The translations under genes and the position numbers were made by a program. A stretch of 30,993 nucleotides of DNA, from the NCBI GenBank assembly GCA_014904985.1, contig MU129308.1:1-30993 (forward strand). Reading direction: 5' to 3'. Origin of the DNA: Hydnum rufescens UP504. Lineage: Eukaryota; Basidiomycota; Agaricomycetes; Cantharellales; Hydnaceae. The notes below the pieces were generated by a model that ran no database searches, was not told the DNA's origin, and saw only the letters and a list, made by a program, of their open reading frames with translations. Shown in pieces: positions 1 through 10,096 of the stretch (position 1 is the first letter of the stretch; each line of letters opens with the position of its first letter).

Positions 1-105
1 TCACCCGCCTTTGATAAGCTGTTGAAGGATGAGGGCTTCTCCAATCGTCTAGCCATATGCCTAGTGGATGAATGCCAAGGCTTTATCAAGAAATACGGGA
101 AATGT
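1..105 (+). pseudogene. 3'-truncated fragment of a RecQ-like DEAD-box helicase
   Basis: Frame 1 is open from the window edge to a TGA at 103-105. It reads SPAFDKLLKDEGF, then a hydrophobic strand and VDEC. This matches the part of RecQ-type helicases where a serine-proline motif and a helix precede the Walker B strand, whose DEAD-box variant is often DECH in fungal transposon-linked copies. After VDEC the expected histidine and following motif are missing and the frame ends within 11 codons, so the helicase core is cut off here. RecQ-like fragments are common in repeat-rich Agaricomycete regions. Only about 25 residues support the call and the upstream part is outside the window. Confidence 0.45.
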
Positions 106-240
106 TGACTTGTTGGCCTTGATTGCATCAAATATGGCATCAATTTTCTCGGAATCAGTCTTCCTTGGAGCGTAATTTTGAGGCGTAGAGACCGACTCCT
201 GATCTCGCTGAATGATAGGCGTCTTAGGCAATTGAGACAT
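61..240 (-). pseudogene. Short ORF resembling the N-terminus of a transposon-associated fungal protein
   Basis: An ATG at 240 opens a 59-codon frame ending in TAG at 61-63. It begins MSQLPKTPIIQRDQES and continues with a charged helix (SEKIDAIFDAIKANKSTFPVF). That style, with a polar leader and then a short helix containing a phenylalanine-leucine pair, resembles the N-terminal part of the large DUF6589-type proteins of Agaricomycete repeats. No downstream domain follows, because the frame stops where it meets the helicase remnant on the other strand. It is probably a truncated remnant rather than a gene, and the family assignment is a weak resemblance. Confidence 0.28.
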
Positions 241-363
241 GAGGGAGTTTGTCCTGAGCTAGTTAGAAGGCTGGGTCACGTGAATTCGGATATACAGTAT
301 AACTCCGGCGGAGGCCTTTAACGCCGAATTGGGGACCTAACAGTAAGACCCCCGCGTCTGGAA

Positions 364-405
364 GCAGACGTCACGCGGAGCGTGACGTCTGCCTGGGGAG
401 ACTAG
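364..405 (+). other. Perfect 13-bp hairpin followed by CTAG (Helitron 3'-end-like)
   Basis: GCAGACGTCACGC at 364-376 is repeated as its exact reverse complement at 380-392 with a 3-nt loop. CTAG follows at 402-405, nine bases after the stem. A GC-rich hairpin shortly before a terminal CTRR is the known structure of a Helitron 3' end. The base after CTAG is G instead of the preferred T and no Rep/helicase gene is seen here, so this is only a structural candidate. Confidence 0.25.
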
Positions 406-420
406 GCGATACCCGACTTT

Positions 421-443
421 AGAGTTGGGGATTGGCGCTTGTC
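421..443 (+). repeat. Left copy of a 23-bp inverted dispersed repeat
   Basis: This 23-bp stretch (core GGGGATTGGCGCTTGTC) recurs in reverse complement at 11242-11264 with one mismatch. Flanking similarity is weak on both sides. The pair could be the ends of one 10.8-kb unit or two separate solo remnants. Confidence 0.55.
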
Positions 444-1067
444 ACTTACTTCACCTTGATGGAAGCTCTTCTCTTTATAATTAGGCACCCGTGTGGATTC
501 CTTCCGTATTCGTCGAATCATCGTATCGGACGTTCCGTCTAGTTTTTCGAGCTGCCTGATTCCAGTATTGTGGGCCAGAATGGTCTTACCACTATGTTGC
601 TACCACAGCAGCGCAAGGTCAGTCATTCTATGCCTCTGTGACTGCCCTAAAGGAAAGTTCCAGAGCTTTTTTTCCTCGCCCACAACTGCTTCAGATGGCG
701 CCAAACGACTTCTGTTTCCCGAAGGTTGAGCATTGATCCCAATCGTCTCGGCGCTCCATTGTGGGCGTTCTTACCGGTGTTTTACAGTCTTTGACCGATT
801 GATGAACCACCCCCCCAGATCACTGTCAATCTATTTCGTATTCACTCGCTCTTTTTGTGACTTATGGGGATGTACTGTAGATGCCTTCGCATTCCCGTAC
901 CGCTGTTAGATTGGTCTTGCACGCTTGACGCTGGAATACTTGACTCGGACTTTATTGCCTGGTATAAAGGAGGACTCCTAGATGTATCATGCACACGATT
1001 CCGTCTCTCATTACTCTCGAATCCGTGTAGAGTATCTGGTTCGTCTCTGGCTTCCCCGCTCTCGCAG

Positions 1068-1340
1068 TTATTTCCCAGAATTACCGTGCTTGTGAGCTCT
1101 TCTTCCCGGTCGCTCAATCAGTGGACAGTAAATATTCACACCCTCTGCATTTGTCTTGATCGCTTCCTCGCTGTGGCCCAATTTTAAAAGATGAGGAGAA
1201 AGGTTGACAAAAGAGTGAACGCGAGCTAGACATAATGCTTCGGGTCGATCTGCTTCCAAGATGTGGTCAATGTTTTCCATTCATCTTCAGTGCTTCCTCA
1301 TGGCGACCAGATTTCGAAAGATCTATGGAGGTCGAGAACT
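1068..1340 (-). pseudogene. C-terminal TPR fragment, copy 1
   Basis: Reading leftwards from about 1325 the frame gives SKSGRHEEALK, then after a one-step frameshift EADRPEALCLARVHSFVNLS and GHSEEAIKTNAEGVNIY, ending at a TAA at 1068-1070. These are two helices of the same 46-residue TPR repeat that fills the arrays at 5-7 kb and 14.8-19 kb. The duplicate at 9308-9600 stops at a matching position after a similar GRR-NSGK tail, so this is probably the true C-terminus of a TPR protein. No N-terminal head is visible upstream. It lies head-to-head with the FAD monooxygenase at 1844. Confidence 0.55.
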
Positions 1341-1739
1341 CGCGTTCGAGCTCTTGGGCTCAGTCTTCTGCTACTCGCGTAGCTCAGCGGGCCAGGATTT
1401 CGCCCATTCCAGCCTCCTGGGTGAGGTACGAGAGCAAAAACACCTCTTATGTAAACATAACAGTTGGGGACCTAGGACTCTTATACAAGAATGATGCAAG
1501 CAGCTCTGGCTATATCGCTGTTCCTTGCATACTTTGGCCAGTTCTTGTCCACTCTCGCGGCCATGCATATCCACATGTCATTTCTGGATCCACGGTGGAT
1601 CGTCCAGCTCAGCATTCGATAGCCGATCTTGTGAATCAGTTGTACAAGGGCCCTTGAAATGTAGTTGAACTCTGGGATAAGCTTACGTGGTCTTGTCAGA
1701 CCCTGCGGCACTGTAGGACCTTCACATAATTGTTGCAGG

Positions 1740-1756
1740 GGTGTCGGCCCGACACC
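1740..1756. promoter_or_regulatory. Palindromic CGG-N-CCG element upstream of FAD monooxygenase copy 1
   Basis: GGTGTCGGCCCGACACC is a perfect 17-bp palindrome (8-bp arms around one base), about 90 bases before the proposed ATG at 1844. It is identical in the diverged duplicate at 9991-10007. The core CGG-N-CCG is the layout bound by fungal Zn(II)2Cys6 regulators. A T/A-rich TATA-like stretch follows near 1794. The regulatory role is inferred. Confidence 0.45.
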
Positions 1757-1843
1757 AACCCGTCGACGCACGCACCGCACAGCCTTATTCTTCTATATGA
1801 GGAATATCGTAGCGTACGTGTCCTTCAGCATCTTCATCCGCAC

Positions 1844-3765
1844 ATGTCATCACCCCAAGGACTCATTGTAGGTCGTCCGACTGGAAAACACCTGATGTGT
1901 AATTCTGATTCCCATATAGATTGGAGCTGGCCCATGGACATCCCCCCCCAATACCAAATTTACGCTAATTTGTCACTGATGCGGATGATCCAGGTGGTCT
2001 CGTTGCTCCCCTTGTTCTGTGCAAGAATGGGATCCCCGTCCGCCCCATAGAAAAGGCTCTGGATTATCAGATCGGTGTCCGCGGCAATGGAATCCAAGTA
2101 AGCGCGATGGACCTCCCTGGCTCCCTGATCTTTGACCCCCCCAGCCAATGCTCCACTGCAGCCTAGGATTCTCGAGCTAATCAAGATCCTCGGCCTGGTC
2201 GCCGTCATATTCGATAATACTGTCAATCCCCTTCAATGAGAGTGTAAGACGGAAAAACTGTGATTAGAACGTGGGACTTTGGTGTAAAGGAACCCGCGAC
2301 TCCAGCAGTTCTCTACGTTCGTACCGGTTTGTTTATGGCATGATATGCCTGTTCTTTTTCCTCACTGTCTCTTCGTCGCCCCAGCCCCATCCCCGGATAC
2401 TCGGTCAATGCACCGCAGAGGCCATGTTACGTTCTCACCTTAGTCGGCTCGGCGTTACGGTCGAACTAGGGACGGGACTCGTCGACTTTACACAAGATGC
2501 TCACAAGGTGACTACAAATCTCCTAAAACACGAACACAGTGGCTCTTCTCAGAATGAAACCTTGGAGGTGGACTGTGTTACTCGAAAACACCTCGGGATC
2601 AGCTTCTGGGGAGAAATGCGGGAGAAGCTACCTTTCCTTGTAGCTGATGTAGATATGGAACGCCTGGATCGTGAGGTGAGGTTTCTGCTCTTACATGCGC
2701 TGTCGATCGATTGTTTTTAATGCTTTCTTCTCTTCACGAAAGTATTAGGGCCGCATATGGACCCCAGGTTGTATGTCTTCCTTTGCACGATAATTTCGAA
2801 TCCTCATGATTGATGGCATAGTATTGCCTCATCGTATCGTTCAGGGTGCTGCCTTTCCCATGGGTCCAGCTCCTCACTCCTCAGTGGTGGGTAATGGGGC
2901 TCCGGAACAAATACAAAATGTCGTCGAAATACTATGTAGGTCTGGAAGCTTCCCTTGTCATGAAAAATCTGTCTCCTCGCTCGCTCCTCTCGACATATGA
3001 AACGGAGCGCATGCCTCCAATCAAGGAGATGCTCAAGTTGGTGACCAACCTACACACCCCATTATGGGACCCTACGCGGTATACAAACAAGAATTCCAAC
3101 CAACCAACCAACCTGCACCCAATCAATGTCCGACAGAGGCATGACTTCCGAGGACACATCCCAGAGTGTCTATCCGGGTTTCGTGCATGACCATGTATTC
3201 GAGCAACTGGGAGTGAATTATGAATGCAGCAAAATTGTCTTGGACCGGCGTTTTGATAGGAAGAACGTCAACAAGGTTTACATGCCGTGTGGGAATGACG
3301 ACAAACTGATACAAGGGGGCGTCGCGCTCCGGATGCCCCCAATCTCGTACTCGGACCCGTTGTCGCCGAGGATGGCGCCGGGCCAACGACAATGACACTC
3401 TTCGATCGCTTGAGGCCTTTTTCCCATACTGCGTTGGTATTCAAGCTCCCGGAAGGTCCACCCGCTGAACCTCCTAGCCTGCATCAACGCAGGACGTCTT
3501 GCATGCGCTCGGAAATACAACAAAGATGGTCATCGCCTCGTCGATTCGCACCTTGTTCTTCCGAGAATACACCGGATGCAGGATCGGGGAGAGTGATTCG
3601 GTATGAATCGGGTGCTCGTCGATACTCAAGGTCACGCCCGGAGGGCATCTGATGTCGATGCTACCCAAGCCCGGAAGGCCTCACCCTCAGTCGTTCTCAT
3701 TCGGCCCGACACCTATATATGATGCTCAAGGCATAGAAAAAATACCCTTTCGAAAATCTTGGTCT
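1844..3765 (+). pseudogene. FAD-dependent monooxygenase (phenol 2-monooxygenase-like), decayed copy 1
   Basis: The start ATG at 1844 gives MSSPQGLI, then an intron at 1868-1919, then IGAGP (FAD Rossmann motif). After an interrupted stretch the protein resumes as GGLVAPLVLCKNGIPVR and an intron at 2098-2161 splits GNGIQ from PRILELIKILGL. The 2380-2680 block carries TAEAMLRSHLSRLGVTVELG and RKHLGISFWGE, but the GADGxxS motif expected between them is deleted. SPRSLLSTYETERMP at 2970-3015 is the usual C-terminal FAD-domain helix. The segment from 3215 on (NYECSKIV, then TLFDRLRP at 3392) is the thioredoxin-like C-terminal domain. Several frameshifts, in-frame stops and lost splice donors make it non-functional. 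Intact relatives hydroxylate aromatic compounds using NADPH and O2. The substrate cannot be told. Confidence 0.75.
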
Positions 3766-3830
3766 AGTCTTTTTGTGGCACGTAATTTCTAGAATACTAT
3801 ACGCATACATGTCTACCATCCCTCGATGCA

Positions 3831-4077
3831 CCACAATGACAACATAACTTCGAAAGCTTGTTCTCACCCAAGAAGACACGACGAACAAAATCGATCATCG
3901 CAACTCATTCTGATATCCATGGAGCAGAGCTCTCTCCCAAGTGCGTGATTTCCAAGGATTAGGGCTTACCCTTGATGGGATGCCTGAAGAACCTGAGGAC
4001 ATTGTGGGATGAGACAGAAGTGAGGAACGGGCGTGCAGAAAAACTAGGTGGGGAGTGGGGGGAAGATATCGCTGTTA
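3831..4077. other. Stretch with no recognisable gene
   Basis: Between the monooxygenase remnant and 3' block A I see no domain, RNA or repeat. Short frames exist on both strands but none shows a recognisable motif. Confidence 0.5.
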
Positions 4078-4990
4078 TACGTCGGCGAGGTCCGGGAGGA
4101 TAAAGGCGTCAGGGTCGATATTACGGTGCAGTTGGGTAAGATTTACCGTTAATTACCAGAGCGGAAGGCAAGAACGAATACGAAGAACAAAGGGGGGAAC
4201 CAGCCCTGCAAAAGAACAACGAAGATAAGAGAGCAGACAAAGGAGGACCGTCATTGTTCATCTCTCGTCTGTTAATCCCCAGGTAAGACTGAGGAGCGAC
4301 CCTCCCTGCGAGGTCTTACAGTAAGGTAGGCGGTAATCACGGCTCGCTGATTTTGAAACTGATTTTGGACAAAACAAATGGGCATGTAACTAGTGCAGAA
4401 CACAGGCCCCTGCATTCTGATGCATCGGAGACTTTGATAAATAGTATGATGCAGGAGGTTTTGAGGAGCTCGGCGTTTTTTTCCTAGTCGCGATTCCCAC
4501 GGGCTGGACAATAAAGGGGGAGAAGCGACAAACAATTCAGATATATCGGAAACTCTGACTGCCAGCCTTTGAATCGTACCTCTTTGAGCGCTGGCTTAGA
4601 CGATATCAATTTCGTTCGAACCCGCCAGCCCCAAACAGGATCAGGAACATTTCCTGATACTGCCTGCCCATTATCTATTCTCACTCTAAGCGTTGTCGAG
4701 TCTTGACTAAGGATGCTCCGTCGGGCTCCAGAAGCGGCACCCCTATTCCCCGTTTTGGGCGCCTTAACACTTCTTTACAGCGCGTAAGGGGGGGGACACT
4801 CGCCCCATATTTAACCGAACTACCAAGTAGGGTCGACCTCATCGGTGTCGCGGCCGAACGAGTCCCCTCGCATATACTAGGGACAATGAGTGGCTTTCGA
4901 ACTGAAGGCGTGTAGTCAATTCAACGTTAACGCAGATGCTGGGAATGCACAGCTAGTCGGCAACAAGTTATGGCAGTGAAATGTCTAAAG
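4078..4990 (-). repeat. 3' block A: conserved segment downstream of TPR array 1
   Basis: This block directly follows the TPR array when read on the minus strand. It recurs as B (13625-14822) and C (16618-17430), each time at the end of a TPR array. Shared landmarks include AAGGTAGGCGGT near 4325, TGATGCATCGG near 4419 and GATGCTCCGTCGGGCTCC near 4710. On the minus strand it holds a short open frame (4484-4684) with RIDNGQAVSGN and KGWQS, also found in B, which suggests it was once coding or a conserved 3' exon/UTR. I do not recognise a domain. Its constant position marks it as part of the duplicated gene unit. Confidence 0.6.
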
Positions 4991-5006
4991 ATAAATGGAG
5001 AGGTTG

Positions 5007-6298
5007 TTAAGAGAATGTGCAAGATTTGGGTGGAATACGGGTCAATCTGTGATGTTGACGAATGCGCAAAGCCTCCTCCTTTGCCTTGCAGGCCTTTTTA
5101 TGGCGGCCAAGTTTGAAAAGATAATGGTAGTGGTTGTTAAGAGAAGCAGCGAGATCTGGGAGGAATCCTTCGGGTCGATCTGCAACTAGTGAGCGGAAAA
5201 TGCTCAAGGCCTCCTCATTTGCCTTGAGGGCCTCTTCGTCGCGGCCAAGTTTCGAAAGACGATTGGAGTGATTGTGAAGAGAATAAGCGAGATCTGGGCG
5301 GAATACTTCGGGGCGATCTGCGGCTAGTAAGCGACGAATACCCAAGGCCTCCTTATTTGCCTTAAGGGCCTCTTCATTGCGGTCAAATTTTGAAAGATGA
5401 ACGGAGAGGTTGTGAAGAGATTCAGCGAGATCTGGGCGGAATACTTCGGGGTGATCTGCGGCTAGCAAGCGACGAATGCCCAAGGCCTCCTCATTTTATT
5501 TTCCTTGGAGGGCCTCTTTCATCGCGGCCAAATTTTGAAAGACGGTTGGGAGTGGCTGTGAAGAGAAGCAGCGAGATCTGGGCGGAATACTTCGGGGCGA
5601 TCTGCGGCTAGCAAGCGACGAATGCTCAAGGCTTCCTCATTTGCCCTGAGGGCCTCTTCATCGCGGCCAAATTTTGAAAGACAATGGGAGTGACGGTAAA
5701 GAGAATCAGCAAGATCTGGGCGGAATACTTCGGGGCGATCTGCGGCCAGCAAGCGACGAATGCTCAAGGCTTCCTCATTTGCCTGAGGGCCTCTTCATTG
5801 CGGCCAATTTTGAAAGACAATGGGAGTGGCGGTAAAGAGAATCAGCAAGATCTGGCAGAATACTTCGGGGTGATCTGCGGCTAGCAAGCGACGAATACTC
5901 AAGGCCTCCTCATTTGCCTTGAGGGTCTCTTCATTGCGGTCAAATATTGAAAGAAAACGGGAGTGGTTGTGAAGAGAACAAGCGAGATCTGGCCAGAATA
6001 CTTCAGGTCGATCTGTGGCTAGCAAGCGACGAATTGCCAAGGCCTCCTCACTTGCCTTGAGGGCCTCTTCATGGCAGCCAAGTTTCGAAAGACGATTGGA
6101 GTGATTGTGAAGAGAATTAGCGAGATCTGGGTGGAATACTTCCGGGCGATCTGCGGCTAGCAAGCGATGAATGCTCAAGGCCTCCTCATTTGCCTTGAGG
6201 GCCTCTTCATCGCGGCCAAATTTTGAGAGACAAACGGAGAGGTTGTGAAGAGAACAAAGCGAGATCTGGACGGAATACTTCGGGGCGATCTGTAGCAA
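5007..6298 (-). pseudogene. TPR array 1, frameshifted 3' continuation
   Basis: About nine further units of the 46-residue (138-bp) TPR repeat continue the gene at 6207-8376. Each reads approximately ALSIRRLLAADRPEVF, then a PDLA helix and L-S-K-(F/L)-G-R-(D/N)-EEALKA. The frame shifts at about 6256 (an extra A in a short A run), 5850 (lost G), 5807 (lost A) and 5500-5520 (several inserted bases), so the array falls into separate frames at 5795-6298, 5519-5767 and 5007-5483. The last unit degenerates at 5007-5050 before block A. Most indels are single bases in short homopolymers, so sequencing error and real decay cannot be separated. TPR repeats of this type form a superhelical scaffold for protein binding. 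Confidence 0.7.
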
Positions 6299-8376
6299 GC
6301 AAGCGACGAATGCTCAAGGTCTCCTCACTTGCCCTGAGGGCCTCTTCATTGCGGCCGAATGTCGAAAGATCAACAGAGAGGCTGTGAAGAGAATGAGCGA
6401 GATCTGGGCGGAACACTTCGGGTCGATCTGCGGCTAGCGAGCGACGAATGCTCAAGGCCTCCTCATTTGCCTTGAGGGCCTCTTCATCGCGGCCAAATTC
6501 TGAAAGACAATTGGAGTGGTTGCCAAGAGAACGAGCGAGATCTGGGCGGAATACTTCGGGGATATCTGCGGCTAGCAAGCGACGAATGCTCAAGGCCTCC
6601 TCACTTGCCTTGAGGGCCTCTTCATTGCGGCCGAATGTCGAAAGATCAACAGAGAGGCTGTGAAGAGAATGAGCGAGATCTGGGCGGAACACTTCGGGTC
6701 GATCTGCAGCTAGCAAGCGATGAATGCTCAAGGCCTCCTCATTTGCCTTGAGGGCCTCTTCCTTGCGGCCAAATTTCGAAAGACCAATGGAGAGGTTGTG
6801 AAGAGAATGAGCGAGATCTGAGCGGAATACTTCGGGTCGATCTGTGACTAGCAAGCGACGAATTGCCAAGGCCTCCTCAGTTGCCTTGAGGGCCTCTTCA
6901 TCACGGCCCAAGGCCGAAAGACAAAGGGAGAGGCCAAAAAGACCGCTAGCAAGATGTGGTTTGTCCTCTCCAGTGCGGTATAGTACCACTGCCATAGTCT
7001 GTACTTCACACGCCTCGCCCCAAAGACCCAGATCGTGCAAATTCCTTGACAGATCATTCATCTTTCCGGCCAGCATGGCCGAATCCAATCTGATCTCCCC
7101 GACATCACGCAGTTCGGTCAGGAGCTCCAATGTGGCTGTAGCTGTTTCACTAAGTTGACGTGTCGGGTCCCCAGTCGGCTGTCGGTGAGTTTCCCATCTC
7201 ACAACCTGCGCTTCGGCATCCGTACCGACTGAAATATGTGGCAAGACACTGCGGACTTCCGCCGTAAGCTCCAAGATTTGGCTTGTGAGATATGAAACCT
7301 GGCAATCATGGCCAGTTTGTAGTCCAGTCATCCCCGCATCCCTGTTTCATCTTCATCAGTCTCTTATTGCTATATTGAACCAAGGGTGCCAATTACCCTG
7401 AGCCCGGTGGTGTCGAGGTCGCCTGTAGCCCGATCTCCTCTAGTTGTCCTTGAACAGCCACGCCGATTTGCTCAAACACTGCCTGACTCGCCCGATGTTC
7501 GGAACAGTTGCGCAGTCCTTCCGGCAAGCTCGAAGTCTAAAAACCGAATTTAACATCATTGAATTGCTGATAGCCCCAAATTACTCACTGGTGCATTTTC
7601 AGAGGCCAATAGGGGTCTTTCTGGGACTGATGGGCCCGGAGACGGGACAATCCCTACTCTGTCCACAGGTTTGGCTGCTGTTATCGATGTGACGATCTTT
7701 ACAAGGATATCAGCACATTTTCGCGAAGTGAGAGGAGACCTGTTGAATAGACACTCACTTGGAACGCATGGAAACAATCTGTCAGATTCTCTCTGTGCCT
7801 CGATATCGCAGTCATAATTTGATCACGCTGGACGTAGCTTCTCCAGAGATTCAAACTCGACCATCGCTTTGCGTCAGCACAAATTGTCATCAGGTTCCTA
7901 TAGCCGAAACAGATATATTTCACTGTAGGGATTGTGCAAGGAAATTGGGAAGCATACCGCCTTAAAATGAATAGACTTGAAGCTATTGCCGTGATATCGA
8001 GGATGATGCGCCCCTTCAACCCACCCACGAAGCTCTCAAGAAACTTTGTCACCCAAAAGATGAGGTGTGTGCATCCATCTCTTCCATTGCGCATGGTTTT
8101 AACTGCCTCGATTACCTCTGCCACGACATCGACAACTTGAGTGAGTGGACCAGAAAGTGGAGCAGGCATATCACGGATTATCGAGGCCAGAACGAGAGTG
8201 GCATCCCGCCCTGGACTGGCGCTCTCATTGAGATAATCCGGATATGATGGCTGAGGCATGGCTAGAGGTCGCGGATGCACGGAAGTGGATGGTTGGTTCG
8301 GAGAAGCATCATTGGACGGGGTTGAAGGCGATTGGACCCTGCGAGTTCTCGTCGAGAAGAGTCTTGGGGATGGCAT
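6207..8376 (-). CDS. MLKL-like N-terminal domain plus TPR repeat protein (NLR-like), gene 1
   Basis: Five exons splice cleanly in frame: 8376-7958, 7897-7759, 7696-7589, 7536-7397 and 7341-6207. The introns are 7898-7957, 7697-7758, 7537-7588 and 7342-7396, all GT/AG and 52-62 bases. The product is about 646 residues up to the first frameshift stop. Residues ~55-186 (VVDVVAEVIEAVKTMR, GCTHLIFWVTKFLES, KRWSSLN, MTAISRHRENLTDCFHAFQ) look like the MLKL_NTD-type four-helix bundle found in many Agaricomycete proteins. A ~150-residue linker follows with no P-loop or other NTPase motif. Then come about six TPR units of 46 residues (EEALKATEEALAIRRLL, TDRPEVF). In animals and plants such bundles act at membranes in cell death; here that role is inferred. 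The start ATG at 8376 is conserved at 20511 in gene 2. The array continues in broken frames to 5007. Confidence 0.72.
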
Positions 8377-8479
8377 GGGGCGTTGGGCACTGGAGACCTA
8401 GGGACGGGACTTGAAAGCGAGGCAAGACGAGGCGCTGGGACGTAAAGCGGTGCGAGGCAAGTCGGATGAATCATCACCC

Positions 8480-8730
8480 ATAACTACCCCTTTGAGGATG
8501 TATTCAAATCCTTTGACTTTAAATAATTTCTAGTACCTAGACGAAGTGATAGACAACGCATTGTACTCGATAAGTTATGTGATTTAGCCATCAACAAGTC
8601 CATGGATGAGGTTTTCCCTATTGAAGCTGTGGTTGTCAGATGCTCCCCGCAAGCGCCTAGCAAAAGTCGTCCAAGGTCATTTCATAAGATCAGTCTTGGT
8701 AATCGGGAGGATTTCATTCTGACGGATGCT
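8480..8730 (-). repeat. Upstream region of MLKL-TPR gene 1, shared with gene 2
   Basis: This non-coding stretch before gene 1 matches 20600-20858 before gene 2 at high identity (shared TAACTACCCCTTTGAGGATG and AATAATTTCTAGTACCTAG). It should hold the promoter. The similarity to copy 2 ends abruptly near 8728/20860, where the FAD segment begins here and a tiny inverted FAD fragment begins there. Confidence 0.6.
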
Positions 8731-9307
8731 TTTCCCCTTAGTTTCCTTCCCTATTTGTCGAATTGTCGTCTCGGACGTTCCATGTAGTTGCTCGAGCTTC
8801 CTTATTCCAGTATTTCCGGCCAGAGCGGCCTTGCTACCACGGCAGTGCAAGCCCAGTCTGTCTATGCCTCTGCGACTCCCCTGAAGGAAAGTTCTCGAGC
8901 TTTGTTTCCTTGCCCAAAGCTGCTTCAGATGGTGCCAACCGACTTCTGGTTCCCTAAGGTTGATTCGGATGAGCACTGATCCCAGTCGTCACGGCGTTCC
9001 ATTGCGGGCGTTCTTATCCGTGTTTTTCATAAATTACAGTCTTTGACTAGTCGATGAACCACCCAGATCACCGTCAACTTATATCATGTTCACTTGCTCT
9101 TTTCGGTGCCTCAAGGGGGTGTGCTGTAGATACCTTCGCATCTCCGTATTGCCGTTATATTGGCTTGAGGCTGGAATCCTTGACTCGGACTTTATTCCCT
9201 GGTTTAAAGGAGGTCTCCTAGATGTATCATGCATACAATTCCGTCTCTCGTTACTCTCCAATCCGTGTAGAGGGTCTGGTTCGTCTCTGACCTGGCCACT
9301 CTCGCAA

Positions 9308-9600
9308 CTATTTCCCAGAATTATCATGCCTGTGGAGTACTCTTCTCCCCGGTCGCTCGATCAGCGGACATTACTGTAGATATTCACGCCCTCTGGATTT
9401 GTCTCGATCGCTTTCTCATGGTGGCCCAATCTTAAAGGACGGGTGGCGATGTTGACACGAGAGTGAATGCGACCTAAACATAAGATTTCGGGTCGGTCTG
9501 CTTCCAGGACGAGGTAAATGTTCGTCATTTACCTTCAGTGCTTCCTCACGGCGACCAGATTTCGGATAATCTATGGAAAGGTGGAGAACTCGCGTTCGAG
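9308..9600 (-). pseudogene. C-terminal TPR fragment, copy 2
   Basis: Read leftwards from about 9590: SKSGRREEALKVND, then after a one-base shift EADRPEILCLGRIHSRVNIA, RLGHHEKAIETNPEGVNIY. This is the same fragment as at 1068-1340. The TAG at 9308-9310 lies at the position equivalent to the TAA at 1068, but another frameshift (SNVR then stop) occurs first. It is a remnant of the repeat family seen in the large arrays. Confidence 0.5.
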
Positions 9601-9990
9601 CTCTTGGGCTCAGTCTTCTGCTACTCGTGTAGCTCATCTGGCCTGGATTTCGCCCCTTTCAGCCTGAGCTTCCTGTGAGACACGAGAGCGAAAACACCTC
9701 TTTTATCTGAGCAACACAGTTGGGGACCTAGGACTCTTATACAAGAATGACGCATGCGGCTCTAACTATATCGCTGTTCCTTGCACAGTTTGGCCAGTTC
9801 TTGTCCACTCTCGCGGTCATGCATATCCAAATGTCATTTCTGGATCCACGGCGGATCGTCCAGCTGAGCATTCGATGGATCTTGTGAATAAGTGTACAGA
9901 GGCTCTTGAAATGTAGCTGACCTCTGGGATAAGCTTACGCAGTCCTGTCAGACCCTACGGCGCTGTAGGACTTTTACATAATTGTTACAG

Positions 9991-10007
9991 GGTGTCGGCC
10001 CGACACC
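9991..10007. promoter_or_regulatory. Palindromic CGG-N-CCG element upstream of FAD monooxygenase copy 2
   Basis: Same 17-bp palindrome as at 1740-1756, preserved although the sequence around it has diverged. It lies 38 bases before a TATA box. Confidence 0.45.
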
Positions 10008-10044
10008 AACCCCTCGACCCACACACCGCACAGCCTTATTCTTC

Positions 10045-10053
10045 TATATAAGG
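10045..10053 (+). promoter_or_regulatory. TATA box of FAD monooxygenase copy 2
   Basis: TATATAAGG lies 44 bases before the position matching the copy 1 start codon. Copy 1 has the weaker TATATGAGG here. Spacing and strand fit a core promoter. Confidence 0.5.
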
Positions 10054-10096
10054 AGGAATATCGTAGCGTACGTGTCCTCAGCATCTTCATCCACAC

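Larger units (their letters stand above)
497..3830. repeat. Segmental duplication, copy 1 (TPR fragment plus FAD monooxygenase)
   Basis: From about 497 this segment aligns with the stretch beginning near 8745, starting at the shared GGACGTTCC region. The similarity runs through the minus-strand TPR remnant, the promoter palindrome and the first monooxygenase exons, and ends in the 3' flank near 3830 (matching about 10765). Copies differ by many substitutions and small indels, so the duplication is not recent. Copy 1 keeps about 1.3 kb of FAD-domain sequence that copy 2 lacks. ORFs at 493-1190 on the plus strand have no recognisable product and I treat them as chance frames. Confidence 0.75.

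Noticed and set aside
842..1117. Minus-strand ORF with DEPDTLHGFESNERR conserved in the duplicate at 9079-9327
   Set aside because: It begins at a non-ATG codon, lies past a stop at the matching position in both duplicates, and its conservation is explained by the duplication.
5390..7158. Plus-strand ORFs across the TPR arrays (for example 6844-7158, 5390-5611)
   Set aside because: They are antisense shadows of the TPR repeat and repeat with the same 138-bp period.
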